A DNA stretch of 64,000 nucleotides, taken from the NCBI RefSeq assembly GCF_008710135.1, contig NZ_VYKK01000005.1, forward strand, positions 310,001 through 374,000. The letters are read 5' to 3'. Positions 25,190 through 33,959 of the stretch are shown here, piece after piece. Both the position numbers and the translations under genes were made by a program. Origin of the DNA: Paenibacillus spiritus. Its GTDB lineage: Bacteria; Bacillota; Bacilli; Paenibacillales; Paenibacillaceae. A model generated the notes under the pieces. The model was given only the letters and a program-made list of their open reading frames with translations. It did no database searches and was not told where the DNA came from. Each line of letters opens with the position of its first letter. The stretch's first letter is position 1.

Positions 25190-28100
25190 TTGGCGAAACC
25201 GACTTTGGCTGAAGCGCTGAGGCAGCGCATCTTGATTCTTGACGGAGCAATGGGCACTATGATTCAGCATGTGCCGCTTGCCGGAAGTGATTTTGGCGGA
25301 GATGATCTGGAAGGCTGCAATGAAATGCTGGTCCTGACCCGGCCGGATGTCATTCAAGACATTCACGAGCAATATCTGGAGGCCGGCGCCGACCTGATCG
25401 AGACGAATACCTTCGGGGCGACTTCGGTCGTTCTGGCGGAATACGATATTCCGGAACGCGCGCGTGAGATTAACCTGGCCGCTGCAGCGCTCGCCAGAGC
25501 GGCGGCGGACCGTTACGACACGGCCGATAAGCCCCGGTACGTTATCGGAGCCATGGGGCCGACGACCAAGACGCTCTCGGTAACCGGAGGAGTAACCTTT
25601 GACGAACTGGTGGAGAGCTACAGGGAACAGGCTGAGGCTCTGATAGAAGGCGGTGTGGATGCGCTGCTGCTGGAGACGTCGCAGGATACCTTGAACGTCA
25701 AGGCGGGGAGCATCGGGATTGCGCGGGCGATGGAACAGGCAGGCTCAACGCTGCCGCTGATGATTTCGGGAACGATCGAACCGATGGGGACGACCCTGGC
25801 CGGACAGAATATCGAAGCGTTCTATATTTCGCTGGAGCATCTGAAGCCGGTGTCGGTCGGACTGAACTGTGCGACAGGCCCGGAATTTATGCGCGACCAC
25901 ATCCGTTCGCTGGCCGCGATTTCTTCGGCTGCCGTCAGCTGCTATCCGAATGCCGGCCTGCCCGACGAGAACGGAAATTATCATGAATCGCCGGACTCTC
26001 TGGCCCGCAAGCTGGCCGGTTTTGCAGAGAAGGGGTGGCTGAATATTGCCGGCGGCTGCTGCGGCACAACGCCGGATCATATCCGGGCCATCGCCAAAGA
26101 GATGGCCGCGTACCCGCCGCGCCCGCTGGACGGAAGTCATCCGCCTGCTCTGTCGGGGATCGACCCGGTGTACGTGGAACAGGAGAACCGGCCGTACATG
26201 GTGGGCGAACGGACGAATGTTCTGGGCTCCCGCAAGTTCAAACGGCTGATTGTGGAAGGCAAATATGAGGAAGCTTCGGAGATCGCCAGAGCGCAGGTCA
26301 AAGGCGGAGCCCAGGTCGTCGATATCTGTGTGCAGGACCCGGACCGGGATGAAGCGGAGGATATGAAGAAATTCCTCGAACTCGTCGTCAAGAAGGTCAA
26401 AGTTCCGCTGATGATCGACACGACGGATGCGGCGGTGATCGACCTGGCCCTTCAGTACAGCCAGGGCAAAGCAATTATTAACTCCATTAATCTTGAGGAC
26501 GGCGAGGAGAAATTTGAACGTGTCGTTCCGCTGCTCCACAAGTACGGCGGAGCGGTGGTCGTCGGTACAATCGACGAAACCGGACAAGCGATCAAGGCGG
26601 AGGACAAGCTGGCGGTTGCCCGCCGCTCGTACGACCTGCTGGTAGGCCGTTACGGCCTTCAGCCGGAGGATCTGATCTTCGATACGCTGGTGTTCCCCGT
26701 CGGAACGGGAGACGAGCAGTATATCGGTTCGGCCAAGGAGACCATTGACGGCATCCGCCTCATCAAAGAGGCTCTGCCGGGTGTCCACACCATTCTGGGC
26801 ATCAGCAATGTCTCGTTCGGTCTGCCGGAGGCGGGCCGGGAAGTGCTGAACTCTGTTTTTCTGTATGAATGTACGAAGGCGGGACTGGATTATGCCATCG
26901 TCAATACGGAGAAGGTGGAGCGCTATGCTTCCATACCTGAAGAGGAACGGCGCCTGGCGGAAGAGCTGATCTACCGGACGAACGACGAGACGTTGGCCGC
27001 TTTTGTCGCTGCCTTCCGGGAGAAGAAGGTCGTCAAGCAGGAGAAGCTGTCCACACTGACGCTGGAAGAGCGGCTGGCTTCGTATGTCGTGGAAGGAACG
27101 AAGGAAGGGCTGATCCCCGATCTGAACGAGGCTCTGTCCAAGTACACGCCGCTCGATATCATCAATGGCCCTCTGATGGAGGGAATGACCGAAGTCGGAC
27201 GGCTGTTCAACAACAATGAGCTGATTGTCGCCGAGGTGCTGCAGAGCGCCGAGGTGATGAAGGCGTCGGTCGCCCATCTGGAGCCGTTCATGGAGAAGAA
27301 CGAGACATCGGTCAAGGGACGGGTTCTGCTCGCAACGGTGAAGGGGGACGTCCATGATATCGGCAAAAACCTGGTCGAAATCATCCTTTCGAACAATGGT
27401 TACCAGATCATCAATCTGGGTATAAAAGTACCACCGGAAAGCATCATTGAAGCATACCGGCGGGAAAAGGCCGATATCATCGGCCTCTCCGGCCTGCTGG
27501 TCAAATCGGCCCAGCAGATGGTTACGACCGCCCAGGACCTGCGGAATGCGGGCATAGGCGCTCCGATTATGGTCGGCGGCGCAGCCCTGACCCGGAAGTT
27601 CACGCGGACGCGGATTGCCCCCGAGTACGAGGGCATGGTGCTGTACGCCAAGGACGCCATGGACGGTCTTGCGCTGGCCAACCGGCTGATGAATCCGCAG
27701 GAGCGGGAGCGGATGGTCGAGGATATGAAAGCGGAGGCGGAAGCCGCCGCAGCCGCGCCGGCCAAGCCGGAGCTTCCGCCGCTTACGCGGGCGGTGCGCT
27801 CCTCCATATCGAAGAAGGCGCCGGTCTACTTGCCGCCGGACTTGGACCGTCATGTACTGAGAAATTATCCTCTGGGACATATTATCCCTTATATCAATAT
27901 GCAGATGCTTCTTGGACACCACCTTGGCCTCAAGGGATCGGCGGAGGCGCTGCTCGCAGCGGGAGACCCGCGTGCGACCGAACTGAAGGCGACGGTGGAT
28001 GAATTGCTCCGGGAAGCGATGGACGACAGAACGATCTCGCCACAGGCCATGTACCGGTTCTTCCCAGCCCAGTCCGACGGGGACCGTATCCTTGTCTACA

Positions 28101-28627
28101 ACCCGGAAGATCCAAGCGAAATTCTTCATGCCTTTACGTTCCCCCGTCAGAGGGTGGAACCGTATCTGTGCCTGGCGGATTTCCTGAAGCCGGTAGACAG
28201 CGGCGTCATGGATTACGTCGGATTCCTGGTGGTGACCGCGGGCCACGGCGTGCGGGAACGTTCCGAGGCGCTAAAGGAGAACGGCGATTACCTGCGTTCG
28301 CACGCCATTCAGGCGCTGGCGCTTGAAGTGGCCGAAGGATTGGCCGAACGTGTGCACCATATGATGAGAGATACCTGGGGCTTCCCGGACCCTGCCGATA
28401 TGACCATGAAGCAGCGCCACGGCGCGCGCTATCAGGGCATCCGGGTATCCTTCGGCTATCCGGCTTGTCCGGATCTGGAGGATCAGGAGCCGCTGTTCAA
28501 GCTGATGAAGCCGGAGGACATCGGGGTTCATCTGACCGACGGGTTCATGATGGAGCCCGAGGCTTCGGTATCGGCGATGGTGTTCGCTCACCCGGAAGCC
28601 CAATATTTCAACGTGGACAAGGCTTGA
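25190..28627 (+). CDS. metH: Cobalamin-dependent methionine synthase MetH
   Basis: The protein has 1145 residues with all four modules: the homocysteine/zinc domain (DGAMGTMIQ at the start, LNCATGP, GGCCGTT near 288), the pterin-binding domain (about 350-610), the cobalamin domain with DVHDIGKN near 720 (His ligand) and the SGLLVKS helix, and the SAM-dependent reactivation domain with HGARYQGIRVSFGYPACPD and LTDGFMMEPEASVS. It transfers the methyl group of methyltetrahydrofolate to homocysteine. The start is TTG 25190 after GGGGGGATC. The 100-bp leader shows no S-box or cobalamin riboswitch. Confidence 0.97.
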   Translation: MAKPTLAEALRQRILILDGAMGTMIQHVPLAGSDFGGDDLEGCNEMLVLTRPDVIQDIHEQYLEAGADLIETNTFGATSVVLAEYDIPERAREINLAAAALARAAADRYDTADKPRYVIGAMGPTTKTLSVTGGVTFDELVESYREQAEALIEGGVDALLLETSQDTLNVKAGSIGIARAMEQAGSTLPLMISGTIEPMGTTLAGQNIEAFYISLEHLKPVSVGLNCATGPEFMRDHIRSLAAISSAAVSCYPNAGLPDENGNYHESPDSLARKLAGFAEKGWLNIAGGCCGTTPDHIRAIAKEMAAYPPRPLDGSHPPALSGIDPVYVEQENRPYMVGERTNVLGSRKFKRLIVEGKYEEASEIARAQVKGGAQVVDICVQDPDRDEAEDMKKFLELVVKKVKVPLMIDTTDAAVIDLALQYSQGKAIINSINLEDGEEKFERVVPLLHKYGGAVVVGTIDETGQAIKAEDKLAVARRSYDLLVGRYGLQPEDLIFDTLVFPVGTGDEQYIGSAKETIDGIRLIKEALPGVHTILGISNVSFGLPEAGREVLNSVFLYECTKAGLDYAIVNTEKVERYASIPEEERRLAEELIYRTNDETLAAFVAAFREKKVVKQEKLSTLTLEERLASYVVEGTKEGLIPDLNEALSKYTPLDIINGPLMEGMTEVGRLFNNNELIVAEVLQSAEVMKASVAHLEPFMEKNETSVKGRVLLATVKGDVHDIGKNLVEIILSNNGYQIINLGIKVPPESIIEAYRREKADIIGLSGLLVKSAQQMVTTAQDLRNAGIGAPIMVGGAALTRKFTRTRIAPEYEGMVLYAKDAMDGLALANRLMNPQERERMVEDMKAEAEAAAAAPAKPELPPLTRAVRSSISKKAPVYLPPDLDRHVLRNYPLGHIIPYINMQMLLGHHLGLKGSAEALLAAGDPRATELKATVDELLREAMDDRTISPQAMYRFFPAQSDGDRILVYNPEDPSEILHAFTFPRQRVEPYLCLADFLKPVDSGVMDYVGFLVVTAGHGVRERSEALKENGDYLRSHAIQALALEVAEGLAERVHHMMRDTWGFPDPADMTMKQRHGARYQGIRVSFGYPACPDLEDQEPLFKLMKPEDIGVHLTDGFMMEPEASVSAMVFAHPEAQYFNVDKA

Positions 28628-28712
28628 TGAACGGGAGTCCCGGCCGCCGCTTCAGCAGCGGCCGAAGCAGCGGGCGGCCTTAAGGACCCGCAGATTATGC
28701 ATCGGATGACAG

Positions 28713-28736
28713 GAACCTCCCGGTCGCGGGAGGTTC
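28713..28736. other. Perfect 10-bp hairpin after metH
   Basis: GAACCTCCCG and CGGGAGGTTC pair around GTCG. It resembles a terminator stem but lacks a T-run on the plus strand. It lies between metH and rnz and may be a processing or factor-assisted termination site. Confidence 0.55.
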
Positions 28737-28785
28737 TGTCGTTCTGCAAGCAAATAATGCTTAAGAGAAAGGAGGTGGAGGAACG

Positions 28786-29733
28786 ATGGAAGTGTATTTT
28801 CTGGGAACCAATGCAGGGGTTCCAAGCATTCAGCGCAACGTGACGTCCATTGCTCTGCGGCTGTTCGAGGAGCGGCGTACTTTTTGGATGTTCGACTGCG
28901 GCGAAGGCACGCAGCATCAGGTGCTGAAGTCGCCGCTTCGCCTGGGGAAGCTGGAGAGAATCTTTGTCACCCATCTGCACGGAGATCATATCTTCGGACT
29001 TCCGGGGCTGCTGTCGAGCAGGGCTTATCAGGGAGGGACAGCGCCGCTTACGGTGTACGGTCCTCCGGGATTGAAGGCGTTCCTTGAGGTGTCGCTGAAT
29101 ATCAGCCAATCCCGTGTTCCCTATAAGCTCGATATCGTAGAGCATACCGGCGGATTGATCTTCGAAGATGAGGGATTTAAAGTGGAAGCTTCGCTCTTGG
29201 ACCACCGGATTGACAGCTATGGCTACCGGATTACCGAGAAGGACCGGCCCGGCAGCTTGAATACCGAGCGGCTCCGCGAATGGGGACTGAAGCCCGGCCC
29301 GGCATACGGACGGCTGAAGAAGGGGCTGGATGTGACGACCGAGGACGGAAGGGTGATCGCCAGCAAGGATGTGGTCAGCGAGCCCAAGCCGGGACGAGTG
29401 GTAACGATACTGGGAGACACGCGCCCGTGCCCGGCCATTGTGCCGCTGTCGCGCGGAGCGGATCTTCTGGTCCATGAAGCCACGTTCGCCAGCGATCTGG
29501 CCGACCTGGCGCATGATTACCATCACAGCACGACGATTCAGGCGGCGGAAGCGGCGAGGGAGGCAGGCGCCGGCGAACTGGTGCTGACTCATTTCAGTTC
29601 GCGGTACAGCGTGCTTGACGACCTCCTGCCGCTGCTGGACGAGGCGCGGACGGTATTCCCGGACACGCTGCTGGCCGAGGAGTTCCGGCTCTTCCCGGTG
29701 GTGCGGCGGGCGGATAAGCCGGCGGGGAAATGA
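28786..29733 (+). CDS. rnz: Ribonuclease Z (tRNA 3' endonuclease)
   Basis: The protein has 315 residues. The metallo-beta-lactamase core has HLHGDHIFGLPG (zinc motif II), the LLDHRIDSYGYRI segment, the GDTRPC motif and HEATF, with HFSSRY near the C-terminus, all typical of RNase Z. It removes 3' trailers from tRNA precursors lacking an encoded CCA. A strong AAGGAGG site precedes ATG 28786. It is likely monocistronic or co-expressed with the following HAD gene, 185 bp downstream. Confidence 0.96.
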   Translation: MEVYFLGTNAGVPSIQRNVTSIALRLFEERRTFWMFDCGEGTQHQVLKSPLRLGKLERIFVTHLHGDHIFGLPGLLSSRAYQGGTAPLTVYGPPGLKAFLEVSLNISQSRVPYKLDIVEHTGGLIFEDEGFKVEASLLDHRIDSYGYRITEKDRPGSLNTERLREWGLKPGPAYGRLKKGLDVTTEDGRVIASKDVVSEPKPGRVVTILGDTRPCPAIVPLSRGADLLVHEATFASDLADLAHDYHHSTTIQAAEAAREAGAGELVLTHFSSRYSVLDDLLPLLDEARTVFPDTLLAEEFRLFPVVRRADKPAGK

Positions 29734-29918
29734 CCGGGTAGGGATAAATTATTTTCCGGGAAACCGCAGGAATTGACAGGTCTGTCGCTTGCTGAACCGT
29801 CTTGTCGGAAGCGCGCGAAGGAAGAATGATGAGAAGAATGAGCCGGATTCTCATTTAACGGGTTGTAATATTAATAACATGAAATGAATGAACAGCAGCA
29901 GGAAAGGGGCCATCCCTT

Positions 29919-30731
29919 ATGAAGAACAAGGAACAGGACCAATTGGCGCCTGTCCGCGGGTTATTAATTGATCTGGACGGAACGCTCTATCAAGGCGGGA
30001 CGATAATCGCCGGTGCGGATGCTCTGATACGGAAGCTTCGGAGGGCCGGCATTCCTTTCTTATTCGTGACGAACAATTCTTCCCGGACCCCGGAGGATGT
30101 AGCCGTCCATCTGCGCGAAATGGGGATTGAAGCGCAGGCGGAGGAGGTCTGCACTTCATCGCAGGCGGCTGCGCGGTATATCTCAGAGGAATCCCCGGGT
30201 GCCAGAGTGGCGATACTGGGAGAAGAAGGACTGCGGTCCGCCTGCAAGGAAGCAGGGCTTGAAATAACCGAGGATGAGCCCCAGTATGTCGTTCAGGGGA
30301 TTGACCGTTCCTTTACATACGAATCGTTGGCCAGAGCCTCCCGGTGGATCCAAGCCGGTGCAGGCTTCATACTGACCAACCCGGATCTGATGCTTCCCAC
30401 CGACGGCGGAATCATGCCCGGAGCGGGTACGCTTGGAGCGGCGATCGAAGCGGCCAGCGGCGTGAAGCCGGTGGTCATCGGCAAGCCGAATCGGCCGCTT
30501 GTCGCCTATGCCGCCGAAAGACTCGGCATCCGGCCGGAAGAAGGGGTTATGGTCGGCGACAACCTGCGGACGGATATAGCCGCAGGCGTTCATGCGGGCT
30601 GTACCTCGATTCTGGTGCTGACGGGCATAACGAACAGCAGCAATCTGGAACGGTATCAGGAAGAAGCGGGCGTAAAGCCCGATTATATTTGCAGCGACCT
30701 GGAAGAACTGGCTGTACTGCTGAACCTGTGA
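29919..30731 (+). CDS. NagD/YutF-like HAD phosphatase
   Basis: The protein has 270 residues. LIDLDGTLYQGG (motif I), FVTNNSSRTP (motif II), the large alpha/beta cap, GKPNRPLVAYAAERLG (motif III Lys) and MVGDNLRTDIAAG (motif IV) identify the NagD subclass IIA. Bacillus relatives dephosphorylate nucleotides or sugar phosphates; the substrate here is unknown. AAAGGGG precedes ATG 29919. It lies 72 bp upstream of the glycosylase gene. Confidence 0.88.
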   Translation: MKNKEQDQLAPVRGLLIDLDGTLYQGGTIIAGADALIRKLRRAGIPFLFVTNNSSRTPEDVAVHLREMGIEAQAEEVCTSSQAAARYISEESPGARVAILGEEGLRSACKEAGLEITEDEPQYVVQGIDRSFTYESLARASRWIQAGAGFILTNPDLMLPTDGGIMPGAGTLGAAIEAASGVKPVVIGKPNRPLVAYAAERLGIRPEEGVMVGDNLRTDIAAGVHAGCTSILVLTGITNSSNLERYQEEAGVKPDYICSDLEELAVLLNL

Positions 30732-30803
30732 ATCTGCACGAGCCTTTTATCCGGAGGACAACAATCGAAGTAAGCAATCAGAGACAAAGGGGAAGATACG
30801 ACC

Positions 30804-31619
30804 ATGCCCGAACTGCCGGAAATGGAGAACTACCGAAGACTGCTGTCGCAGCATATTCTGAACAAGCCGATTACGGAAGTCATCGTCAACCGGGAGAAGA
30901 GTCTGAACGTCGAGGCGGATGTGCTGCGGCAGACGCTGCCGGGCGCGCGGATCATCTTCGTCGAAAGGCGCGGCAAGCACCTGCTGTTCCATCTGAGCGA
31001 CGGACGGCGGCTCCTGCTGCATTTAATGCTTGGCGGCCTCCTGTTCTATGGAACCGAAGATCAGCGTCCGCTGCGGAGTACGCAGATCGAAATTGTCTTC
31101 GGCGAGAACCGGCTGTACATGATGGGACTCCGGCTCGGTTATCTGCACCTGCTGTCCGTCAAGGAGACGGAAGCGGCGCTGTCCAAGCTCGGACCCGAGC
31201 TGCTGGACCGGCGCATGAGCGCCGAACGCTTCAAGGAGAGAGTCCGGGGCAGAAGAGGAGCGCTGAAGACTATGTTCGTCAACCAAACGGTGTTTGCCGG
31301 TATCGGGAACTGCTATTCGGACGAGATCGCCTTTCAGGCAGGGCTTCGCCCGGATTCTCCGGTCCAGGGGCTGGGGGATGATGCGCTCGGGCGTCTATAT
31401 GAGGCGGCGGGTACCGTCCTGCGGAATGCGACCGATATCGGAGGCTATATGGAGATGCCTTTTATGGAAGGCGATACGGTCACGGGCCGTTACAATGACC
31501 GCTGTCTGGTCTATGACAGAGGCGGCGAAGCCTGCTACCGGTGCGGCGGGACGATTCTGAAGGAGGAACTGTCGGGGCGCAAGGTGTTCTACTGTCCGGA
31601 CTGTCAGCATGACCGCTGA
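30804..31619 (+). CDS. Fpg/Nei-family DNA glycosylase (divergent paralogue)
   Basis: The protein has 271 residues. It starts MPELPEMENY, keeping catalytic Pro2 and Glu3; Lys in the GKHLLF strand fits the conserved Fpg Lys57. The helix-two-turn-helix FVNQTVFAGIGNCYSDEI and the C-terminal zinc finger (CYRCGG and CPDCQ) are present. Such enzymes excise oxidised bases and cleave the AP site by beta,delta-elimination. The motif usually written HLRMTG is LHLMLGG here, so damage specificity may differ from MutM. The start is ATG 30804. The stop overlaps the endonuclease IV gene by 11 bp. Confidence 0.85.
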   Translation: MPELPEMENYRRLLSQHILNKPITEVIVNREKSLNVEADVLRQTLPGARIIFVERRGKHLLFHLSDGRRLLLHLMLGGLLFYGTEDQRPLRSTQIEIVFGENRLYMMGLRLGYLHLLSVKETEAALSKLGPELLDRRMSAERFKERVRGRRGALKTMFVNQTVFAGIGNCYSDEIAFQAGLRPDSPVQGLGDDALGRLYEAAGTVLRNATDIGGYMEMPFMEGDTVTGRYNDRCLVYDRGGEACYRCGGTILKEELSGRKVFYCPDCQHDR

Positions 31620-32490
31620 GAAAGCCCTCACCCGGGAGGGTGTGGGGGCGCATGTCAGCACCCGCGGCGGCTATGCCGCCGCAGCCAGAAGAGCCTGGGA
31701 GAGCGGTGCGGGCGCTTATCAGTATTTTCCCAAGAATCCGAGGAGTCTGCGTCCCAAAGCTTTCGATTCTGCCGATGCGGCCCGCTGTGCCGTCTATGGT
31801 CTGGACAAAGGAATTCAATCCATCGCCCATACGCCGTACCCGACCAATCCGGCTGCCGGTCCGGCCGATTCGGTGCCGCGCCCGGTCATGACCGCCTCCA
31901 TCCGCAACGATCTTGAAATCGCGGAGGCTTGCGGTTCGGCGGGCATCGTCGTGCATTTCGGGCATTTCAAGGGGAACGATCCGTTACAAGGCTATCAAAA
32001 TATTATACAATGTATCAATGAGAGCCTGGACGGCTGGCGCGGGCGCTGCCGGCTGCTGCTGGAGAACCAGGCGGGCCAGGGAGGAACCGAAGGGGCGATG
32101 CTGGAAGAGCTCGTCAAGGTCCGCGAATTATGCCGGTATCCCGAGAAGGTGGGCTTCTGCTTCGATACCTGCCATGCGTATGCATCCGGGTTGTGGAATC
32201 CCGAGCGTACCGGGGAGCTGCTGGAGAAAGGCGACCGGCTCGGGTATTGGTCCGGACTGGCGGCTGTTCATTTGAACGACTCTGTGTACGGCTTCGGCTC
32301 GCGCAGGGATCGCCATGCCCGGATCGGAGAAGGCCAAATCGGAGCGGAAGCGCTGCGCGGCTTCCTGACGTCGCCGCCGGTCGTTGGAGCGATCGCGGTG
32401 CTGGAGACAGAGCCCGGACCGGACGGCACGCACCGGCAGGAGATCGGTCTCGTTCGTTCCTGGCGGACAGGAGACAGCCCGCATGATTAA
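31609..32490 (+). CDS. nfo: Deoxyribonuclease IV (AP endonuclease, Nfo family)
   Basis: The protein has 293 residues. The TIM-barrel zinc-ligand motifs are visible: GAHVSTRGG, AHTPYP, HFGHFKG, LLENQAGQGG, GFCFDTCHAYASG, HLNDS, GSRRDRH and a final LETEP Glu. Nfo cleaves 5' to abasic sites and removes 3'-blocking groups such as phosphates. The PRSLRPKAF and HTPYPTN segments differ from the usual PRQW and PYLINLA, so it is somewhat divergent. The start ATG 31609 lies inside the glycosylase gene and the stop overlaps the cREC gene by 8 bp. Confidence 0.88.
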   Translation: MTAEKALTREGVGAHVSTRGGYAAAARRAWESGAGAYQYFPKNPRSLRPKAFDSADAARCAVYGLDKGIQSIAHTPYPTNPAAGPADSVPRPVMTASIRNDLEIAEACGSAGIVVHFGHFKGNDPLQGYQNIIQCINESLDGWRGRCRLLLENQAGQGGTEGAMLEELVKVRELCRYPEKVGFCFDTCHAYASGLWNPERTGELLEKGDRLGYWSGLAAVHLNDSVYGFGSRRDRHARIGEGQIGAEALRGFLTSPPVVGAIAVLETEPGPDGTHRQEIGLVRSWRTGDSPHD

Positions 32491-32797
32491 TATCTTCATG
32501 GATGATTACCGCCGGCCGCCGGCCGGGTTCGCGCTGGCCCGGACGACGGAGGAATGCCTGCTTATGCTGAGAGAATGCGAGGTCGGAATTCTGTCGCTGG
32601 ATTATGATATGGGTCCTTCGGACCGTACGGGCGGCGATGTGGCGCGCAGTCTGGTGCTGGAAGGGCTGTATCCGAAGCGGATCTATCTCCATACCTCCAG
32701 TCTGGCTGGGCGCAAGGAGATGTTCGAAACGCTCTACCCCAATATTCCGGAAGGGACCCTTCTGCACAACGGTCCGCTGCCGGAGCCGAAGGAATGA
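32483..32797 (+). CDS. Cyclic-phosphate-processing receiver-domain protein (cREC)
   Basis: The protein has 104 residues and is a stand-alone receiver-like domain. It shows INIFMDDYRRPPAGF (Asp7, Asp8), ILSLDYDMG (Asp40, Asp42) and the LHTSS motif near 69-73. This pattern matches the cREC family, predicted from comparative genomics to process cyclic phosphates rather than act in phosphorelay; no enzymology is known to me. ATG 32483 follows GGAGACAG and overlaps nfo by 8 bp, implying translational coupling to DNA repair genes. The family name is from memory of motif patterns. Confidence 0.7.
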   Translation: MINIFMDDYRRPPAGFALARTTEECLLMLRECEVGILSLDYDMGPSDRTGGDVARSLVLEGLYPKRIYLHTSSLAGRKEMFETLYPNIPEGTLLHNGPLPEPKE

Positions 32798-32844
32798 GCC
32801 GGTTATGGTCCGTATGATCCGTATGAGCCGGGAAGAGGGTGACT

Positions 32845-33180
32845 ATGTTGACGATCAGGGAGCTGGACGAGCAGGAGCTGCTTCAGAAGCTTGAGAATCC
32901 GGGAACACCGCTGGCGATTCTGGCCGTTTCTCCCTTCTGCGGGACTTGCCAAGTGGCGCTTCGCATGCTGGACATAGCGGGCCATCTGCTCCCGGAAGAA
33001 GTGGAACTGATCCGGGCGGATGTCAACCGGATGCCGGCCTTCGTGCAGAGCCTGAGGATATCCAGCGTTCCCGCACTGCTTGCCGTCCGGCAAGACCGGT
33101 CCGTTGCAGAGCCCGTCCTCTATGCCGTACAGTCGGTAGAGCATATCCTGGATTACATAAGGAGGGGAACCGCAACATGA
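32845..33180 (+). CDS. Thioredoxin-like protein with CGTC motif
   Basis: The protein has 111 residues with a thioredoxin fold: the CGTC active site (SPFCGTCQVAL), then a SVPALL segment carrying the cis-Pro. No signal peptide is present, so it is cytosolic. CGTC differs from the CGPC of housekeeping thioredoxin and resembles YbdE/YtpP-type proteins. ATG 32845 is preferred after GAGGG; GTG 32839 is an alternative. The stop overlaps the ABC ATPase start as ATGA, so the two are probably coupled. Confidence 0.8.
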   Translation: MLTIRELDEQELLQKLENPGTPLAILAVSPFCGTCQVALRMLDIAGHLLPEEVELIRADVNRMPAFVQSLRISSVPALLAVRQDRSVAEPVLYAVQSVEHILDYIRRGTAT

Positions 33181-33959
33181 TAAGACTGGAGCATCTGACG
33201 CTTCGCCGGGAGGACAGTCTGATCCTGGACGATGTGTCGCTTGAGATCCAGCCGGGCGAGAACTGGGTAATTCTGGGGCGAAACGGCTCGGGCAAGACGA
33301 CACTTCTGGAAATGATGACAGGCTACCTGTTCCCGAGCAGCGGCTCGGTTACTGTTCTGGGCCATACTTACGGGGAGGTGGACCTGCGCGAGGTGCGCAA
33401 GGAGATCGGTTATATTGGTCCCTCGCTGATGGAGAAGCTGACGCTGCGGGACCCCGTGTGGGAAGTGGTGGCGACCGGGGCTTTTGCCTATCTCCGATTC
33501 TATCAGCGCATCCCGCAGGAAGTGAAAGAGAAGGCGCTTGCTCTGCTGGAGGATATGAAGCTGGGACCGCTGGCGCACCATGCCTTCGGAAGCCTCTCCC
33601 AGGGCGAACGGAAAAAGGCGATGCTGGCCCGCTGCCTCATGGTCGATCCGAAGTTGCTGATAATGGATGAGCCCTGCGCCGGTCTGGATCTGTATGAACG
33701 GGAAAAAATGCTGGCGGAGGTGGATAAGCTCCGCCGCCGCGATACGGGCGTGGTCTATGTCACGCACCATGTCGAAGAGATCATGCCGCTCTTCACCCAT
33801 GTCGCCCTGATTCATGGCGGCCGGCTGGCCGGAGCGGGCCCGAAGGAAGAAGTGCTGAACGAAGACATGCTGAACCGTGTCTACGATCTGCCGATTGCCC
33901 TGGAATGGGCCTACGGACGGCCCTGGATAAAAATGAAACCTGGAGGAATTCCCAGTTGA
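33177..33959 (+). CDS. ABC transporter-type ATP-binding protein without a permease (YlmA-like)
   Basis: The protein has 260 residues. Walker A GRNGSGKTT, signature LSQGERKK, Walker B LLIMDEP and the switch His in VTHHVEE are present. AAGGAGGGG precedes ATG 33177. No permease gene is adjacent; both neighbours are soluble proteins. It resembles YlmA-type ATPases, which may work with a distant permease or in a non-transport role. The start overlaps the thioredoxin-like gene and the stop overlaps the methyltransferase gene, 4 bp each. Confidence 0.85.
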   Translation: MIRLEHLTLRREDSLILDDVSLEIQPGENWVILGRNGSGKTTLLEMMTGYLFPSSGSVTVLGHTYGEVDLREVRKEIGYIGPSLMEKLTLRDPVWEVVATGAFAYLRFYQRIPQEVKEKALALLEDMKLGPLAHHAFGSLSQGERKKAMLARCLMVDPKLLIMDEPCAGLDLYEREKMLAEVDKLRRRDTGVVYVTHHVEEIMPLFTHVALIHGGRLAGAGPKEEVLNEDMLNRVYDLPIALEWAYGRPWIKMKPGGIPS

